From Mycobacterium sp. BK086 (GTDB lineage Bacteria > Actinomycetota > Actinomycetes > Mycobacteriales > Mycobacteriaceae), in assembly GCA_004362315.1 (NCBI GenBank), contig SNWL01000003.1, positions 372,001 to 436,000 of the forward strand: a stretch of DNA of 64,000 nucleotides, read 5' to 3'. The position numbers and the translations under genes are program-made. The notes under the pieces were generated by a model, which did not search any database, was not told where the DNA came from, and saw nothing but the letters and a program-made list of their open reading frames with translations. Position 1 is the first letter of the stretch; each line of letters opens with the position of its first letter. Positions 30,211 through 39,638 of this stretch are shown here, one piece after another.

Positions 30211-31551
30211 TCACTCGATCGTCGCGGTGAGCCCGAAACCATCGAGCACTCGGGCGAACGTGGCCTTCAGCTGGTCTCTACTGTTCGGTCCGCCGGGCTG
30301 CCACGCCGACAACGACAGCGAGACTTTTCCGTTGACCTGCCCGGACGCCAGAAACAGCGTTCCGCCGAGCCGGTCGAGAATATCGGCGGTGGTTCGGGAC
30401 TCGATCTGCCGCAGGACGAGGTATTCGGCGTCGGTGCCGTCGGGCCGGTTCACCGCGGCGGGCAGCTTTCCGAGGTTGGAACAGCCGACCGGGGCGCCCG
30501 CGCCCAGGGCCATCCCCTCCAGACGGCGGGCCAGACCGGGCGGTACCAGCGGCGCCAGCGCCACCGGCCCCAACAGCTCGAAGCGTGCCTCGGACAGTGC
30601 CGTCAGATTTCGCTTCAGCTCGGCGCGCACATCGCTCAGGCTGGTCGTGACGTCGGCGGGATTGATCATCAGCGTCATACCGGTGAGCGCGTTGGCCCGG
30701 GTATCACCTTCGGTGCGTTCACTGACCGGGAACTGCAGCCGCACCAGACCGTCGTCGTCGACCCTGCCGAAGACCTGCCCCAGCTTCGCCCCGATTCCGG
30801 CGAACAGCGAATTGCTGGTTCCGCCAAGACTTTCCATCCGGCTCTGCCACTGCGCCTCGTCGATATAAGCCGCCACCGCGGGCACCGTGACCAGAGCCGC
30901 GCCGTCGAGCTTGGTGGGCGCGGGACCCGATCGCCCTACCGACGAGGCGAAATCCTTGGCGTTGTTGCGCGCCAGCTTGACCGCCGCGACCACCGCCGTG
31001 CCGATCTCGGGAATCTCGCGCAGGAACGCTGCCGCGTCCTGGCGCAGTGCCTGCCCGCGGGTGCGCGCGCCCGGTGGCGGGTAGCCCAGCTCCCACGTCT
31101 CGCCGCTGGCCGCCTGATTGACCGCCTGGGTGAGCGCCAGCCCGTCGCACACCGTGTGCGAGGCGATCAGCGTGATCGCGGCCCCGCCCTCGGTCAGCGG
31201 CAGCACCGCGACCCGCCACGACGGCCCGGCCTCCGGGTCGATCGGGATGCGTAGCTGCTCGTCGAGCCAGGCCATCACCTCGCCGCGCGGGCGTGCGGTG
31301 GCGGCGAGATCGATGTCCGCGGGGCCGCGCCAGGTGACCCAGCGGTCCCGCGCGAACGGCAGCGGCGATCGCTCGACGCGGCGCCCCAGCAGGCCGTGGC
31401 CCAGGTTGCGGTGGAATCGCCGCACGGCGTCGAGGTCGATCGGATGCTCGTAGATCCAGGCGTATTGAGCGAGCGGCCCACGACCGAGTGCCCGCAATCC
31501 GAGGAAAGAACCCTGATCGATGTACGCCAGCGTGGAGTCCACAACCGGCAC
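30211..31551 (-). CDS. HxxxD-type acyltransferase (condensation/PapA-like fold)
   Basis: 446 residues from a GTG at 31551 (GTG 31542 is an alternative). The catalytic H-x3-D-G is in SHTVCDG, with the usual N-terminal donor lobe (VDSTLAYIDQGSF) and a later conserved NALTGMTLMINPADV region in the acceptor lobe. The fold is that of CoA-dependent acyltransferases such as PapA proteins, which esterify glycolipids or lipid alcohols. It starts 5 bases after the hxlR stop, so the two are co-transcribed, and it is followed by mmpS-mmpL on the same strand. Its product may be exported by MmpL; this is inference. Confidence 0.8.
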   Translation of the reverse strand: MPVVDSTLAYIDQGSFLGLRALGRGPLAQYAWIYEHPIDLDAVRRFHRNLGHGLLGRRVERSPLPFARDRWVTWRGPADIDLAATARPRGEVMAWLDEQLRIPIDPEAGPSWRVAVLPLTEGGAAITLIASHTVCDGLALTQAVNQAASGETWELGYPPPGARTRGQALRQDAAAFLREIPEIGTAVVAAVKLARNNAKDFASSVGRSGPAPTKLDGAALVTVPAVAAYIDEAQWQSRMESLGGTSNSLFAGIGAKLGQVFGRVDDDGLVRLQFPVSERTEGDTRANALTGMTLMINPADVTTSLSDVRAELKRNLTALSEARFELLGPVALAPLVPPGLARRLEGMALGAGAPVGCSNLGKLPAAVNRPDGTDAEYLVLRQIESRTTADILDRLGGTLFLASGQVNGKVSLSLSAWQPGGPNSRDQLKATFARVLDGFGLTATIE

Positions 31552-31556
31552 TTTAC

Positions 31557-32063
31557 CTATCTTCCCGGCGCAGCCGTGGGACCGCCCTTTCGCCTGATTT
31601 CCACACCCAGCTCCTCGGGCGGCACCAGATGACCTTCGGTGCAACGGATTTCGACGGTCGCGTCAGATCCGCATTTGAGGTGCGTCAGGCGCAGCCGGGT
31701 GTCGTTGCTCAGGTGCCGACGGCCCCATTCGAACATCGACCACACCACTGGCATCAGCTCGGTCCCGGCCTCGGTCAGCACGTACTCGTCGCGCACGCGC
31801 TGTCCCGGCTCGCGATAGGGCTGCCTGGTCAGCAGGCCGGCCTCGACCAGCTCGGCCAATCGCGCCGCGGTCGCGGCCTTGGTGATGCCGACCCGGCGGG
31901 CGAAATCGTCGAAGCGGGTGGTGCCGTAGTACGCCTCACGCAGGATCAGCATCGCCGACTTGGTACCGATGACCGCCATGGTCTTCTCGATCGGGCATTT
32001 GCCGACCGCCGACCAGGAGTCGCGATCGGCCAGGGGGCCCTGCAGCACTGTCACGGACGTCAC
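31557..32063 (-). CDS. HxlR-family winged-helix regulator
   Basis: 168 residues from a GTG. The HxlR fold has Cys near residue 23 (GKCPIEKTMAVIGTKSAMLILREAYYGTTRFDDFARRVGITKAATAARLAELVEAGLL), a winged helix with DEYVLTEAGTEL, and an extra C-terminal zinc-ribbon-like tail (LKCGSD...IRCTEGHLV) seen in some members. HxlR proteins sense aldehydes, quinones or redox state. It is divergent from the thiolase gene across an 85-base spacer carrying strong inverted repeats, and upstream of the acyltransferase. Confidence 0.9.
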   Translation of the reverse strand: MTSVTVLQGPLADRDSWSAVGKCPIEKTMAVIGTKSAMLILREAYYGTTRFDDFARRVGITKAATAARLAELVEAGLLTRQPYREPGQRVRDEYVLTEAGTELMPVVWSMFEWGRRHLSNDTRLRLTHLKCGSDATVEIRCTEGHLVPPEELGVEIRRKGGPTAAPGR

Positions 32064-32104
32064 TTTCTTTCTGAGTTGTTTTCACTATACCTAGGTGTTA
32101 TAGC

Positions 32105-32126
32105 TGAGTATAGAAAGCAATACTCA
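32105..32126. promoter_or_regulatory. Inverted repeat TGAGTAT-N8-ATACTCA, likely HxlR operator
   Basis: A perfect 7-base-arm inverted repeat lies midway between the divergent hxlR (start 32063) and thiolase (start 32149) genes. A second dyad, CTATA-N9-TATAG, occupies 32085-32103 beside it. The spacer is strikingly AT-rich for this genome. HxlR/MarR-type regulators bind such symmetric sites in their own divergent promoters, so autoregulation and control of the thiolase operon are likely. Confidence 0.6.
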
Positions 32127-32148
32127 GTAACGAGTTCAGGAGGACACC

Positions 32149-33333
<1,185 letters not shown>

Positions 33334-33334
33334 C

Positions 33335-33820
33335 ATGGCCACCGAGACCCGGTTCGACGGGGTGCGGGTGCGCTACGACAGCACCAAGAGTTACGACGAG
33401 GTCCTGGCCGCGCTGCTCGCCGACATCGGCGAGCAGCCGGTGCCGATCAACGACATCTCCGCGGCGGGCGGCGACTGGCAGACCTATCAGGAGAAGGTCG
33501 AAAAGTTTGTCGGCCCAAGCGGATTCATGTTATTCGGGCTGTTCGACCACGGCGCCTGGATCACGAAGGCCGGCATCGAGCGGCAGGTCTTGCGGGTGGT
33601 GCTCGGCAATCCGCTGATCGCGATCACCATGATCCGGCACGACGTGACCGCCGGCCTGTTCGCCCCGGTCGAGCTGTTGCTGCTCGACGAGGGCGACGGC
33701 AGCAGCATCACCTACGTCAAGCCGTCGTCGCTGATGGTCGTGGAGACCAATCCCGAGTTGCTCAGCGCCGCTGAGGCACTCGACGCCAAGCTGGCGGCAC
33801 TGGCGGCCAAGGTCACCTAG
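33335..33820 (+). CDS. DUF302 domain protein
   Basis: 161 residues from an ATG one base after the thiolase stop. The DUF302 pattern is recognisable in the second half: FMLFGLFDHGAWITKAGIERQVLRVVLGNPLIAITMIRHDVTAGLFAPVELLL, a compact alpha/beta fold of unknown function. The N-terminal part (YDSTKSYDEVLAALLADIGE) matches mycobacterial family members. Co-transcription with the thiolase is expected. No catalytic residues can be assigned. Confidence 0.85.
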   Translation: MATETRFDGVRVRYDSTKSYDEVLAALLADIGEQPVPINDISAAGGDWQTYQEKVEKFVGPSGFMLFGLFDHGAWITKAGIERQVLRVVLGNPLIAITMIRHDVTAGLFAPVELLLLDEGDGSSITYVKPSSLMVVETNPELLSAAEALDAKLAALAAKVT

Positions 33821-33833
33821 CCGGTTCGGCGCG

Positions 33834-34256
33834 TCACATCGCGTATCGGCGAACAGTTTCCGGTTCGATGACCACACGTAGCCACTCTTCGTCGCGCATC
33901 TGAGCGAGGTCCGCAGCCCGGACGGGATCGTCGAGATCCCAGTAGCGGCCGGCGAGGCGCTCAACGAGTGCCCAGGCTCCGTCGGAGACCAGAGTGGTCG
34001 GGCCTGCCACCGACAACCAGCGTTCGCGCTCTCCGACGGGCGCGGCGACCACCAGGGATGCGCGCGAATCGCGGCGCAGCTGACGAACCTTGGGGGTGTC
34101 CACACCCGTGAACAGCTGGACGTGACCGGTGGTGGTCGCCTCGAACCACACCGGTCGCGGCTGTGGCGGCAATGCGCCGGCGGCGGTCGAGAAGAATCCA
34201 TAGAGCGGACGGGCGAGAAACGAAAGGTCTTGTGCGCTCAACGTTTCGATGGTCAT
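33834..34256 (-). CDS. Pyridoxamine 5'-phosphate oxidase-like (flavin/F420-binding split-barrel) protein
   Basis: 140 residues from an ATG at 34256; the frame stays open upstream but the domain begins at TLSAQDLSFLARPLYGFFSTA. Split-barrel features: PRPVWFEATTTGHVQLFTG, VRQLRRDSRASLVVAAP and the LVERLAGRYWDL helix, as in mycobacterial PPOX-class proteins that bind FMN, F420 or heme. The gene is convergent with the DUF302 gene and divergent from the lipoprotein, with a large palindromic repeat between the starts. Confidence 0.82.
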   Translation of the reverse strand: MTIETLSAQDLSFLARPLYGFFSTAAGALPPQPRPVWFEATTTGHVQLFTGVDTPKVRQLRRDSRASLVVAAPVGERERWLSVAGPTTLVSDGAWALVERLAGRYWDLDDPVRAADLAQMRDEEWLRVVIEPETVRRYAM

Positions 34257-34289
34257 CAGCACCACGCTACCGTCGACCCGGCGCCGTCT

Positions 34290-34330
34290 TCGGCGCGGTT
34301 TCCGGCGCGCAGTGCGCGAAACCGCGCCGA
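34290..34330. repeat. Palindromic repeat, copy A (13-base perfect arms)
   Basis: TCGGCGCGGTTTC at 34290-34302 and its exact reverse complement at 34318-34330 flank a 15-base loop that can itself pair. It lies between divergent starts, so a terminator role is unlikely. The element aligns along its length with the inverted repeat at 62968-63016 (shared core TTCGGCGCG...CGCGCCGAA), which suggests a dispersed palindromic repeat family. Confidence 0.6.
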
Positions 34331-34360
34331 AACCCGCCCTGCAGGGCAATACTTCTGCCG

Positions 34361-34753
34361 ATGCAACTGAATCGAATGTCACTCGTGGGACTGGCAGCCC
34401 TCACGGTGATCGCGGCAGGCTGCTCCAGCAACGACTCGTCCTCGGAATCGACGTCGAGTGCGACCACAACCACGAGTGCGGCTGCCACGTCGTCGATGGC
34501 CGCCGGGGCGTTGGACGACTCGACCTGCCTGGATATCGGATTCGCCAAGGACAATCTGATGGTCGCAACCAGTGCAGACAAGGCGCGAACCAACGCCGAC
34601 ACGCTCGAGAAGTACAGCCCGCCCGACCCGGTGAAAGCCGCGATCGAGCACTTCGTCACCACCGTCGGCGCGCAGCCCAACGACGCCGACCTGGACGCCA
34701 ATCGGAATGCGATCACCGATTGGCTCAAGCAGATCTGCCCGAACCTGAAGTAA
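34361..34753 (+). CDS. Small secreted lipoprotein
   Basis: 130 residues from an ATG at 34361. The signal peptide has a lipobox VIAAGC with lipidated C21, then a Ser/Thr-rich linker (about 22-50) typical of mycobacterial cell-wall lipoproteins. The mature domain (~80 residues) is helical with two Cys (STCLDIGF and KQICPNLK) that could pair. The family is not recognised. The stop is followed at once by the partial repeat at 34754. Confidence 0.82.
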   Translation: MQLNRMSLVGLAALTVIAAGCSSNDSSSESTSSATTTTSAAATSSMAAGALDDSTCLDIGFAKDNLMVATSADKARTNADTLEKYSPPDPVKAAIEHFVTTVGAQPNDADLDANRNAITDWLKQICPNLK

Positions 34754-34771
34754 TTCGCGCCGAAATCGCTA
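34754..34771 (+). repeat. Half copy of the palindromic repeat
   Basis: TTCGCGCCGAAATCGCTA is identical over 18 bases to 63003-63020, the right arm and flank of the full palindrome in the monooxygenase island. It fills the space between the lipoprotein stop and the stop of the convergent deazaflavin reductase gene. No left arm is present, so it looks like a truncated copy. Confidence 0.5.
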
Positions 34772-34772
34772 G

Positions 34773-35204
34773 CTAGACCCGGGACAGCTCGAACAGCGGG
34801 ATGATCCGGCTGGTCTTCTCCTGGTACTCGCCGAACCCGGGGGCTTCCGCCACAACCTTGGGGTAGGCCTCGTCGCGTTCCTCGCGCGAGAACTCGCGGG
34901 CGACCACGTCGTAGGCATCCGTGCCGATCTCGATGTGCGCCGACGGGTTGGCCCGCAGGTTGTGCACCCAGTCGGGATTGGTGTCGGCACCGGCCTTCGA
35001 GCCGATGATGATCAGCTTGCCGTCGACCTGGAAGTAGGCCAGCGGCGCCAGGCGCGGCTGGCCGGACTTCGCCCCGGTGGTGTGCAGCAGCAACAGCGGG
35101 CGGCCCTCGAAGGGCCCGCCGACGACCCCGGCGTTGGACCGGAACTCCTCGACGATGCTCTTGTTGAAGTCGTTCATGTACGCGGCGTCAGGGGTATCGC
35201 TCAT
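34773..35204 (-). CDS. Deazaflavin (F420)-dependent nitroreductase family protein (Ddn-like)
   Basis: 143 residues of the split-barrel DDN/FDOR-A type: IVEEFRSNAGVVGG, LLLLHTTGAKSGQPRLAPLAYF (the F420 phosphate-binding segment), GSKAGADTNPDWVHNLRANPSAHIEIG, and a C-terminal ELSRV. Ddn relatives reduce quinones using F420H2. It lies 9 bases after the PaaI-type thioesterase on the same strand, probably as one operon. A nearby non-functional variant is unlikely since all key segments are intact. Confidence 0.92.
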   Translation of the reverse strand: MSDTPDAAYMNDFNKSIVEEFRSNAGVVGGPFEGRPLLLLHTTGAKSGQPRLAPLAYFQVDGKLIIIGSKAGADTNPDWVHNLRANPSAHIEIGTDAYDVVAREFSREERDEAYPKVVAEAPGFGEYQEKTSRIIPLFELSRV

Positions 35205-35213
35205 GGAACCAGC

Positions 35214-35603
35214 TTAGGGAAGCACGGCCTGCGTCTGCGTCACCTGCGCGACCCTCTTGCCGCGGTCATCGGTGAGATCGGTCTGCACGACGATGGTGGT
35301 CCGCCCGACGTGCAGCGGCACGCACGTCGCGCCGACCACCCCGGATCGGACACCGCGAAAGAAGTTGGTCTTCGATTCGATGGTCGACGTGCCGGCGCCC
35401 GGCGGCAGGTTGAGGAACGCGCACACCGCACCGACGGTGTCCGCGAACGCCATCAACGCACCCCCGTGTAGCAGCCCACCCGACGTGCACCGCTCCGGCG
35501 CCCAGGCCATCGACCCCGTCACCCGGTCTGGTGCGGCGTCGTCGATTGTGATGCCGAGCGTGGCCGCCAGCGGCATCATCGCCGTGAAATCAGGTGTGCT
35601 CAC
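35214..35603 (-). CDS. PaaI-family hotdog-fold thioesterase
   Basis: 129 residues. The hotdog signature HGGALMAFADTVGAV (about 46-60) includes the conserved HGG and the catalytic Asp/Glu-position helix, followed by TSTIESKTNFFRGVRSG and the RTTIVVQTDLTDDRGKRVA strands. These enzymes hydrolyse aromatic or short acyl-CoA thioesters. First gene of a two-gene operon with the Ddn-like reductase, lying downstream of aspS on the same strand with a 41-base gap. Confidence 0.88.
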   Translation of the reverse strand: MSTPDFTAMMPLAATLGITIDDAAPDRVTGSMAWAPERCTSGGLLHGGALMAFADTVGAVCAFLNLPPGAGTSTIESKTNFFRGVRSGVVGATCVPLHVGRTTIVVQTDLTDDRGKRVAQVTQTQAVLP

Positions 35604-35644
35604 ACCGATCAGCGTGACGGATGACCTCGCCGCGCGTCGACTAC

Positions 35645-37432
35645 CTAGGAGGTAATCGCCGGTTTCTTGGCCTCGGGTTTGACATCGATTCCGGATTCCT
35701 TGCGCTGCTGGGCCGTGATCGGCGCCGGCGCATCGGTCAGCGGGTCGATCCCGCCACCCGACTTCGGGAACGCGATCACCTCGCGGATCGAGTCCACCCC
35801 GGCCAGCAGCGCGACGATGCGATCCCAGCCGAAGGCGATGCCGCCGTGCGGCGGGGCGCCAAAGGTGAAGGCGTCCAACAGGAATCCGAACTTGTCCTGG
35901 GCCTCGGCATGGTCGATGCCCATCATGGCGAACACCCGCTCCTGCACGTCGCGCCGGTGGATACGGATCGAGCCGCCGCCGATCTCGTTGCCGTTGCAGA
36001 CGATGTCGTAGGCGTTGGCCAGCGACGAACCCGGATCGGTGTCGAAGGTGGCCTCCGACGCCGGCTGCGGTGAGGTGAACGCGTGGTGCACCGCGGTCCA
36101 GGCGCCCGAGCCGACGGCCACGTCACCGGAGGCGGTGGCGTCGTCGGCCGGTTCGAACAGCGGCCAGTCGACCACCCAGGTGAACGCCCAGGCCGCCGGG
36201 TCGATGAGGTCCAGCCGCTTGGCGATCTCGATCCGCGTCGCGCCGAGCAGAGCGCGGGCGCCCTTCGGGGTACCGGCCGCGAAGAACACGCAGTCCCCCG
36301 GCTTGGCGCCGACATGGGCAGCCAAGCCGGCACGCTCGGCGTCGGACAGGTTCTTGGCGACCGGGCCGCTCAGTTCGCCGTCCTCGCCGATGAGCACGTA
36401 CGCCAGGCCCTTGTGCCCGCGCTGCTTGGCGAATTCCTGCCAGCCATCCAGCGTCCGGCGTGGCTGCGACGCTCCGCCCGCCATCACGACAGCGCCGACA
36501 TATGGCGCCTGGAATACCCGGAACGGGGTGTCGGAGAAGTACTCGGTGCACTCGACGAGTTCGACGGCGAAGCGCAGATCCGGTTTGTCCGAACCGAACC
36601 GCCGCATCGCGTCGGCATACGTGATCCGCGGGATGGGGGTCGGCAGCTCGTAGCCGATCGTGGACCACACCGCCCGCAGCACTTCCTCGGAAACGGCGAT
36701 CACGTCGTCGGCGCTGACGAAGCTCATCTCCATGTCCAGCTGGGTGAACTCCGGCTGGCGGTCGGCGCGGAAATCCTCGTCGCGGTAGCAGCGCGCGATC
36801 TGGTAGTAGCGCTCCATACCCGCGACCATCAGCAGCTGCTTGAACAACTGCGGGCTCTGCGGCAGCGCGTAGAACGACCCCGGCTGCAGCCGTGCGGGCA
36901 CCAGGAAGTCGCGCGCACCCTCCGGAGTCGAGCGCGTCAGCGTCGGCGTTTCGATCTCGACGAAGTCGTGTTCGGCCAGCACCGAGCGCGCGGCCGCATT
37001 GACCTTGGAGCGCAACCGGATTGCCTCACCGGGTCCGCCCGGCCGACGCAGGTCGAGGTAGCGATATTTGAGCCGGGCTTCCTCGCCGGCCTGCTCGTCG
37101 AGCTGGAACGGCAGCGGGGCGCTCTCCCCCAGCACCGTCAGCGATGTCGCGTTGACTTCGATCTCGCCGGTGGGGATCTCGGCGTTGGCGTTGCCCTCGG
37201 GACGGATTCCGACCTCGCCGGTGACGGTGACGCAGAACTCCGCGCGCAGCCGGTGCGCCTGGGCCAGTACGTCGGCGTCGTGGAACACCACCTGCGCAAC
37301 GCCGGATGAATCACGCAGATCGATGAAGATGACGCCGCCGTGGTCGCGCCGGGTGGACACCCAGCCGGCCAGGGTGACCGTCTGTCCGGCGTCGGAGGCC
37401 CGCAACGAACCGGCGGCGTGACTGCGCAGCAC
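35645..37432 (-). CDS. aspS: Aspartyl-tRNA synthetase (bacterial type)
   Basis: 595 residues from a GTG with AGGGAG 8 bases upstream. An N-terminal OB-fold anticodon domain ([20 protein letters not shown]) is followed by a class II core with motif 2 [19 protein letters not shown], the bacterial insertion (GAD) domain, and motif 3 [13 protein letters not shown] near the C-terminus. It charges tRNA-Asp; mycobacterial enzymes are known to be non-discriminating and also make Asp-tRNA-Asn. Length equals that of M. tuberculosis AspS (Rv2572c). Confidence 0.98.
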   Translation of the reverse strand: MLRSHAAGSLRASDAGQTVTLAGWVSTRRDHGGVIFIDLRDSSGVAQVVFHDADVLAQAHRLRAEFCVTVTGEVGIRPEGNANAEIPTGEIEVNATSLTVLGESAPLPFQLDEQAGEEARLKYRYLDLRRPGGPGEAIRLRSKVNAAARSVLAEHDFVEIETPTLTRSTPEGARDFLVPARLQPGSFYALPQSPQLFKQLLMVAGMERYYQIARCYRDEDFRADRQPEFTQLDMEMSFVSADDVIAVSEEVLRAVWSTIGYELPTPIPRITYADAMRRFGSDKPDLRFAVELVECTEYFSDTPFRVFQAPYVGAVVMAGGASQPRRTLDGWQEFAKQRGHKGLAYVLIGEDGELSGPVAKNLSDAERAGLAAHVGAKPGDCVFFAAGTPKGARALLGATRIEIAKRLDLIDPAAWAFTWVVDWPLFEPADDATASGDVAVGSGAWTAVHHAFTSPQPASEATFDTDPGSSLANAYDIVCNGNEIGGGSIRIHRRDVQERVFAMMGIDHAEAQDKFGFLLDAFTFGAPPHGGIAFGWDRIVALLAGVDSIREVIAFPKSGGGIDPLTDAPAPITAQQRKESGIDVKPEAKKPAITS

Positions 37433-37547
37433 TGGAAACTCCCTGAGAATCGGAAAACGGAGGTGATGAATCGAGGGATCAGTCTATGAGGTGGACCCGA
37501 CCGGACATGTGCCGCCTCGATGTATGGTCTCCACGGAGGTAGCCCCG

Positions 37548-38045
37548 ATGACCACGATGTATCCCTGCGAGCGCGTCGACCTGAGCTGGATCAAGACCGC
37601 GCCGTTCCGGTTCTCCAACAGTGTGGACCTGGCCGTCACGCCCGAGCAGCTCTTCGACGTCCTCGCCGACGCCGGCTCCTGGCCGCAGTGGGCGAAGGTC
37701 ATCACCAAGGTCACCTGGACCAGTCCCAAGCCCTATGGGGTCGGCACCACCCGCACTGTCGACATGCTCGGCGGGCTGGTCGGCGACGAGGAGTTCCTGG
37801 CCTGGGAACCGTTCAGCTACATGGCATTTCGGTTCAACACCTGCTCGAACAAGGTGGTGGCGGCATTCGCCGAGGAGTACACGGTGGTGCCGACGCCGGG
37901 CGGCTGCCGGCTGACCTGGACGCTGGCGCAGAAAGCCAACGGGCCCGCCCGATGGGGACTGGTGCTCGGCGGGCCGGTGATGAACCTGTCGTTCAAGTGG
38001 TTCCTGGCCAATCTGCGCCGCTACACCGACAAGCACTGCACCTAG
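37548..38045 (+). CDS. SRPBCC/polyketide cyclase-like protein
   Basis: 165 residues from an ATG at 37548 with ACGGAGG at the ideal distance; an in-frame ATG at 37524 is less likely. The fold is SRPBCC: FRFSNSVDLAVTPEQLFDVLADAGSWPQWAKVITKVTWTS, then GTTRTVDMLGG, EEFLAWEPFSYMAFRFNTCS and a long C-terminal helix. These proteins bind hydrophobic ligands or act as cyclases. It is divergent from aspS and convergent with the carboxylesterase, with 3 bases between the stops. Confidence 0.85.
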   Translation: MTTMYPCERVDLSWIKTAPFRFSNSVDLAVTPEQLFDVLADAGSWPQWAKVITKVTWTSPKPYGVGTTRTVDMLGGLVGDEEFLAWEPFSYMAFRFNTCSNKVVAAFAEEYTVVPTPGGCRLTWTLAQKANGPARWGLVLGGPVMNLSFKWFLANLRRYTDKHCT

Positions 38046-38048
38046 CAG

Positions 38049-39566
38049 CTAGTACAGCCCCGCCCAGGCTTCCCGGCGCGTTGCGTCGGGGTCGTCGATC
38101 GAGACGTCCCGGGCCGACCGGATGACGCGGGTGCGTCGACGCACGGTGTCGTAGTGCGGCCAGTCGTCCAGTGCGCCGTCGGTGGCGAAGGTCAGCCAGG
38201 TGCGCTGCATCCGGCGGCCCACCGCCGGCTGCACGCGCCGGCCCAGCGGATGCAACTTGCGACCCAGATACGAGCCGTAGCTGTGCTGGATGTGCACGAT
38301 CTCGCTGCCGTGGGTGGCGCCCAGGCCCAGCATCCGCAGGGTCCAGGTGGTGTGGTCGAAGCGGTAGACGTGGGTGGTCGCGTTGGCACTGTAGGCGTCG
38401 GCGAATGCCCACGTCGGCGCGCCGAACATCACGTCGGAGCCCACCGCGATCTGCGACCGCCGCCGCGGAAAGTCGGGGTACGCGCCGAGCACCCGGTCCC
38501 GGGCCTCGGGTGCCACCCGGTCGAAGTAGGCGTCGATGCTGTCCAGCGTGGTCGGCAGCATGGGCGGCTTGGACCAGGCGAACATCGACGCCTCGTGGCT
38601 GTTCGTGCCGACGATCAGCGGCACGGGGTTGACCTCACCGGCCCGCGCCGCGTCGATCGGGTGCCGCGGCAGCAGGTCGACGCCGTAGGTGAGCCCGTAG
38701 GCCAGCGTCGGGCTGGTGGCGACGCTGCGGCGCTGGATCTCCCCCGCCGCGCGGCGCAGCACCCGCTGCGGCAGCACCGGAAAGGCCGCGGGATCGGCGC
38801 CGACGACGTCGACGAATTCGTGTGCTCGGCGGGCCCGGGTGGCGCGGTCGGCGATGAGTGGCAGTGCCGGGCTCTGGGCGATCGCGCGGGCGAACAGTCC
38901 CTTGCCCGCCGGGCTGGCCAGCAGCGCCAGCACCGAGGTGGCCCCGGCCGATTCGCCGAAGATGGTGACGCGCTGGGGATCTCCGCCGAATGCGGCGATG
39001 TTGTCCTGCACCCAGCGCAGCGCGGCGATCTGGTCACGCAGGCACAGGTTGTCGGCGAAGCCGGCCCCGAGATCGCCGAGTTCGAATCCGCCGAACACTC
39101 CCAGGCGGTAGGTCACGTTGACGACGACGACATTGCCGTTGGCGGCCAACCGAGAGCCGTTGTAGAGCTGCAGCTGTCCGGCCCCGTAGACGAACGCACC
39201 GCCGGGAATCCAGACCATCACCGGCAGTGGGGTCGTCGTTGTCTCCGGCGGGCAGGAGCGCAGCGACTCGGGATCAGGGCTGGGCGCCCACACCGTCAGC
39301 GTCAGGCAGGCTTCGTCGCGGATCTTCGGGTCGTCGCGACCGCCGCCGACGAACGACCGGCCCTGCGGGGGCATCGGCCCGTACTCGACGGCATCGCGCA
39401 CACCCGGCCACGGCCGCGGTGGGATGGGCGCCAGGAACCGGCGCTCGCCGACGGGTTGTTCGGCGTAGGGAATGCCGCGCCAGACCCGCACGCCGTGCTC
39501 GGTGGCGCCGCGCACGGCGCCACCGGAGGTGTCAACCACGGTCGACGGATCGGCGACGACGGTCAC
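38049..39566 (-). CDS. Type B carboxylesterase / lipase
   Basis: 505 residues from a GTG at 39566, where family similarity begins (DTSGGAVRGATEHGVRVWRGIPYAEQPVGERRF). The alpha/beta-hydrolase nucleophile elbow is GESAG, the oxyanion segment is MVWIPGGAFVYG, and the catalytic His region is GATHGSEIVHI. Catalytic Glu/Asp probably lies in NSHEASMF. No signal peptide. The frame stays open far upstream, but that part is antisense to the divergent protease gene. The RBS is not obvious. Confidence 0.92.
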   Translation of the reverse strand: MTVVADPSTVVDTSGGAVRGATEHGVRVWRGIPYAEQPVGERRFLAPIPPRPWPGVRDAVEYGPMPPQGRSFVGGGRDDPKIRDEACLTLTVWAPSPDPESLRSCPPETTTTPLPVMVWIPGGAFVYGAGQLQLYNGSRLAANGNVVVVNVTYRLGVFGGFELGDLGAGFADNLCLRDQIAALRWVQDNIAAFGGDPQRVTIFGESAGATSVLALLASPAGKGLFARAIAQSPALPLIADRATRARRAHEFVDVVGADPAAFPVLPQRVLRRAAGEIQRRSVATSPTLAYGLTYGVDLLPRHPIDAARAGEVNPVPLIVGTNSHEASMFAWSKPPMLPTTLDSIDAYFDRVAPEARDRVLGAYPDFPRRRSQIAVGSDVMFGAPTWAFADAYSANATTHVYRFDHTTWTLRMLGLGATHGSEIVHIQHSYGSYLGRKLHPLGRRVQPAVGRRMQRTWLTFATDGALDDWPHYDTVRRRTRVIRSARDVSIDDPDATRREAWAGLY

Positions 39567-39638
39567 GGCTGAATCGTAGTGTGGCAAAGTGAACGCGGCG
39601 GGTTGTCTGCGGTGGGGTGTCGATCTCGAGGAGTCACG

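Noticed and set aside
34261-34360. Intrinsic terminator at the 13-base palindrome
   Set aside because: It lies between two divergent start codons and has no U-tract, so there is no transcript end for it to serve.
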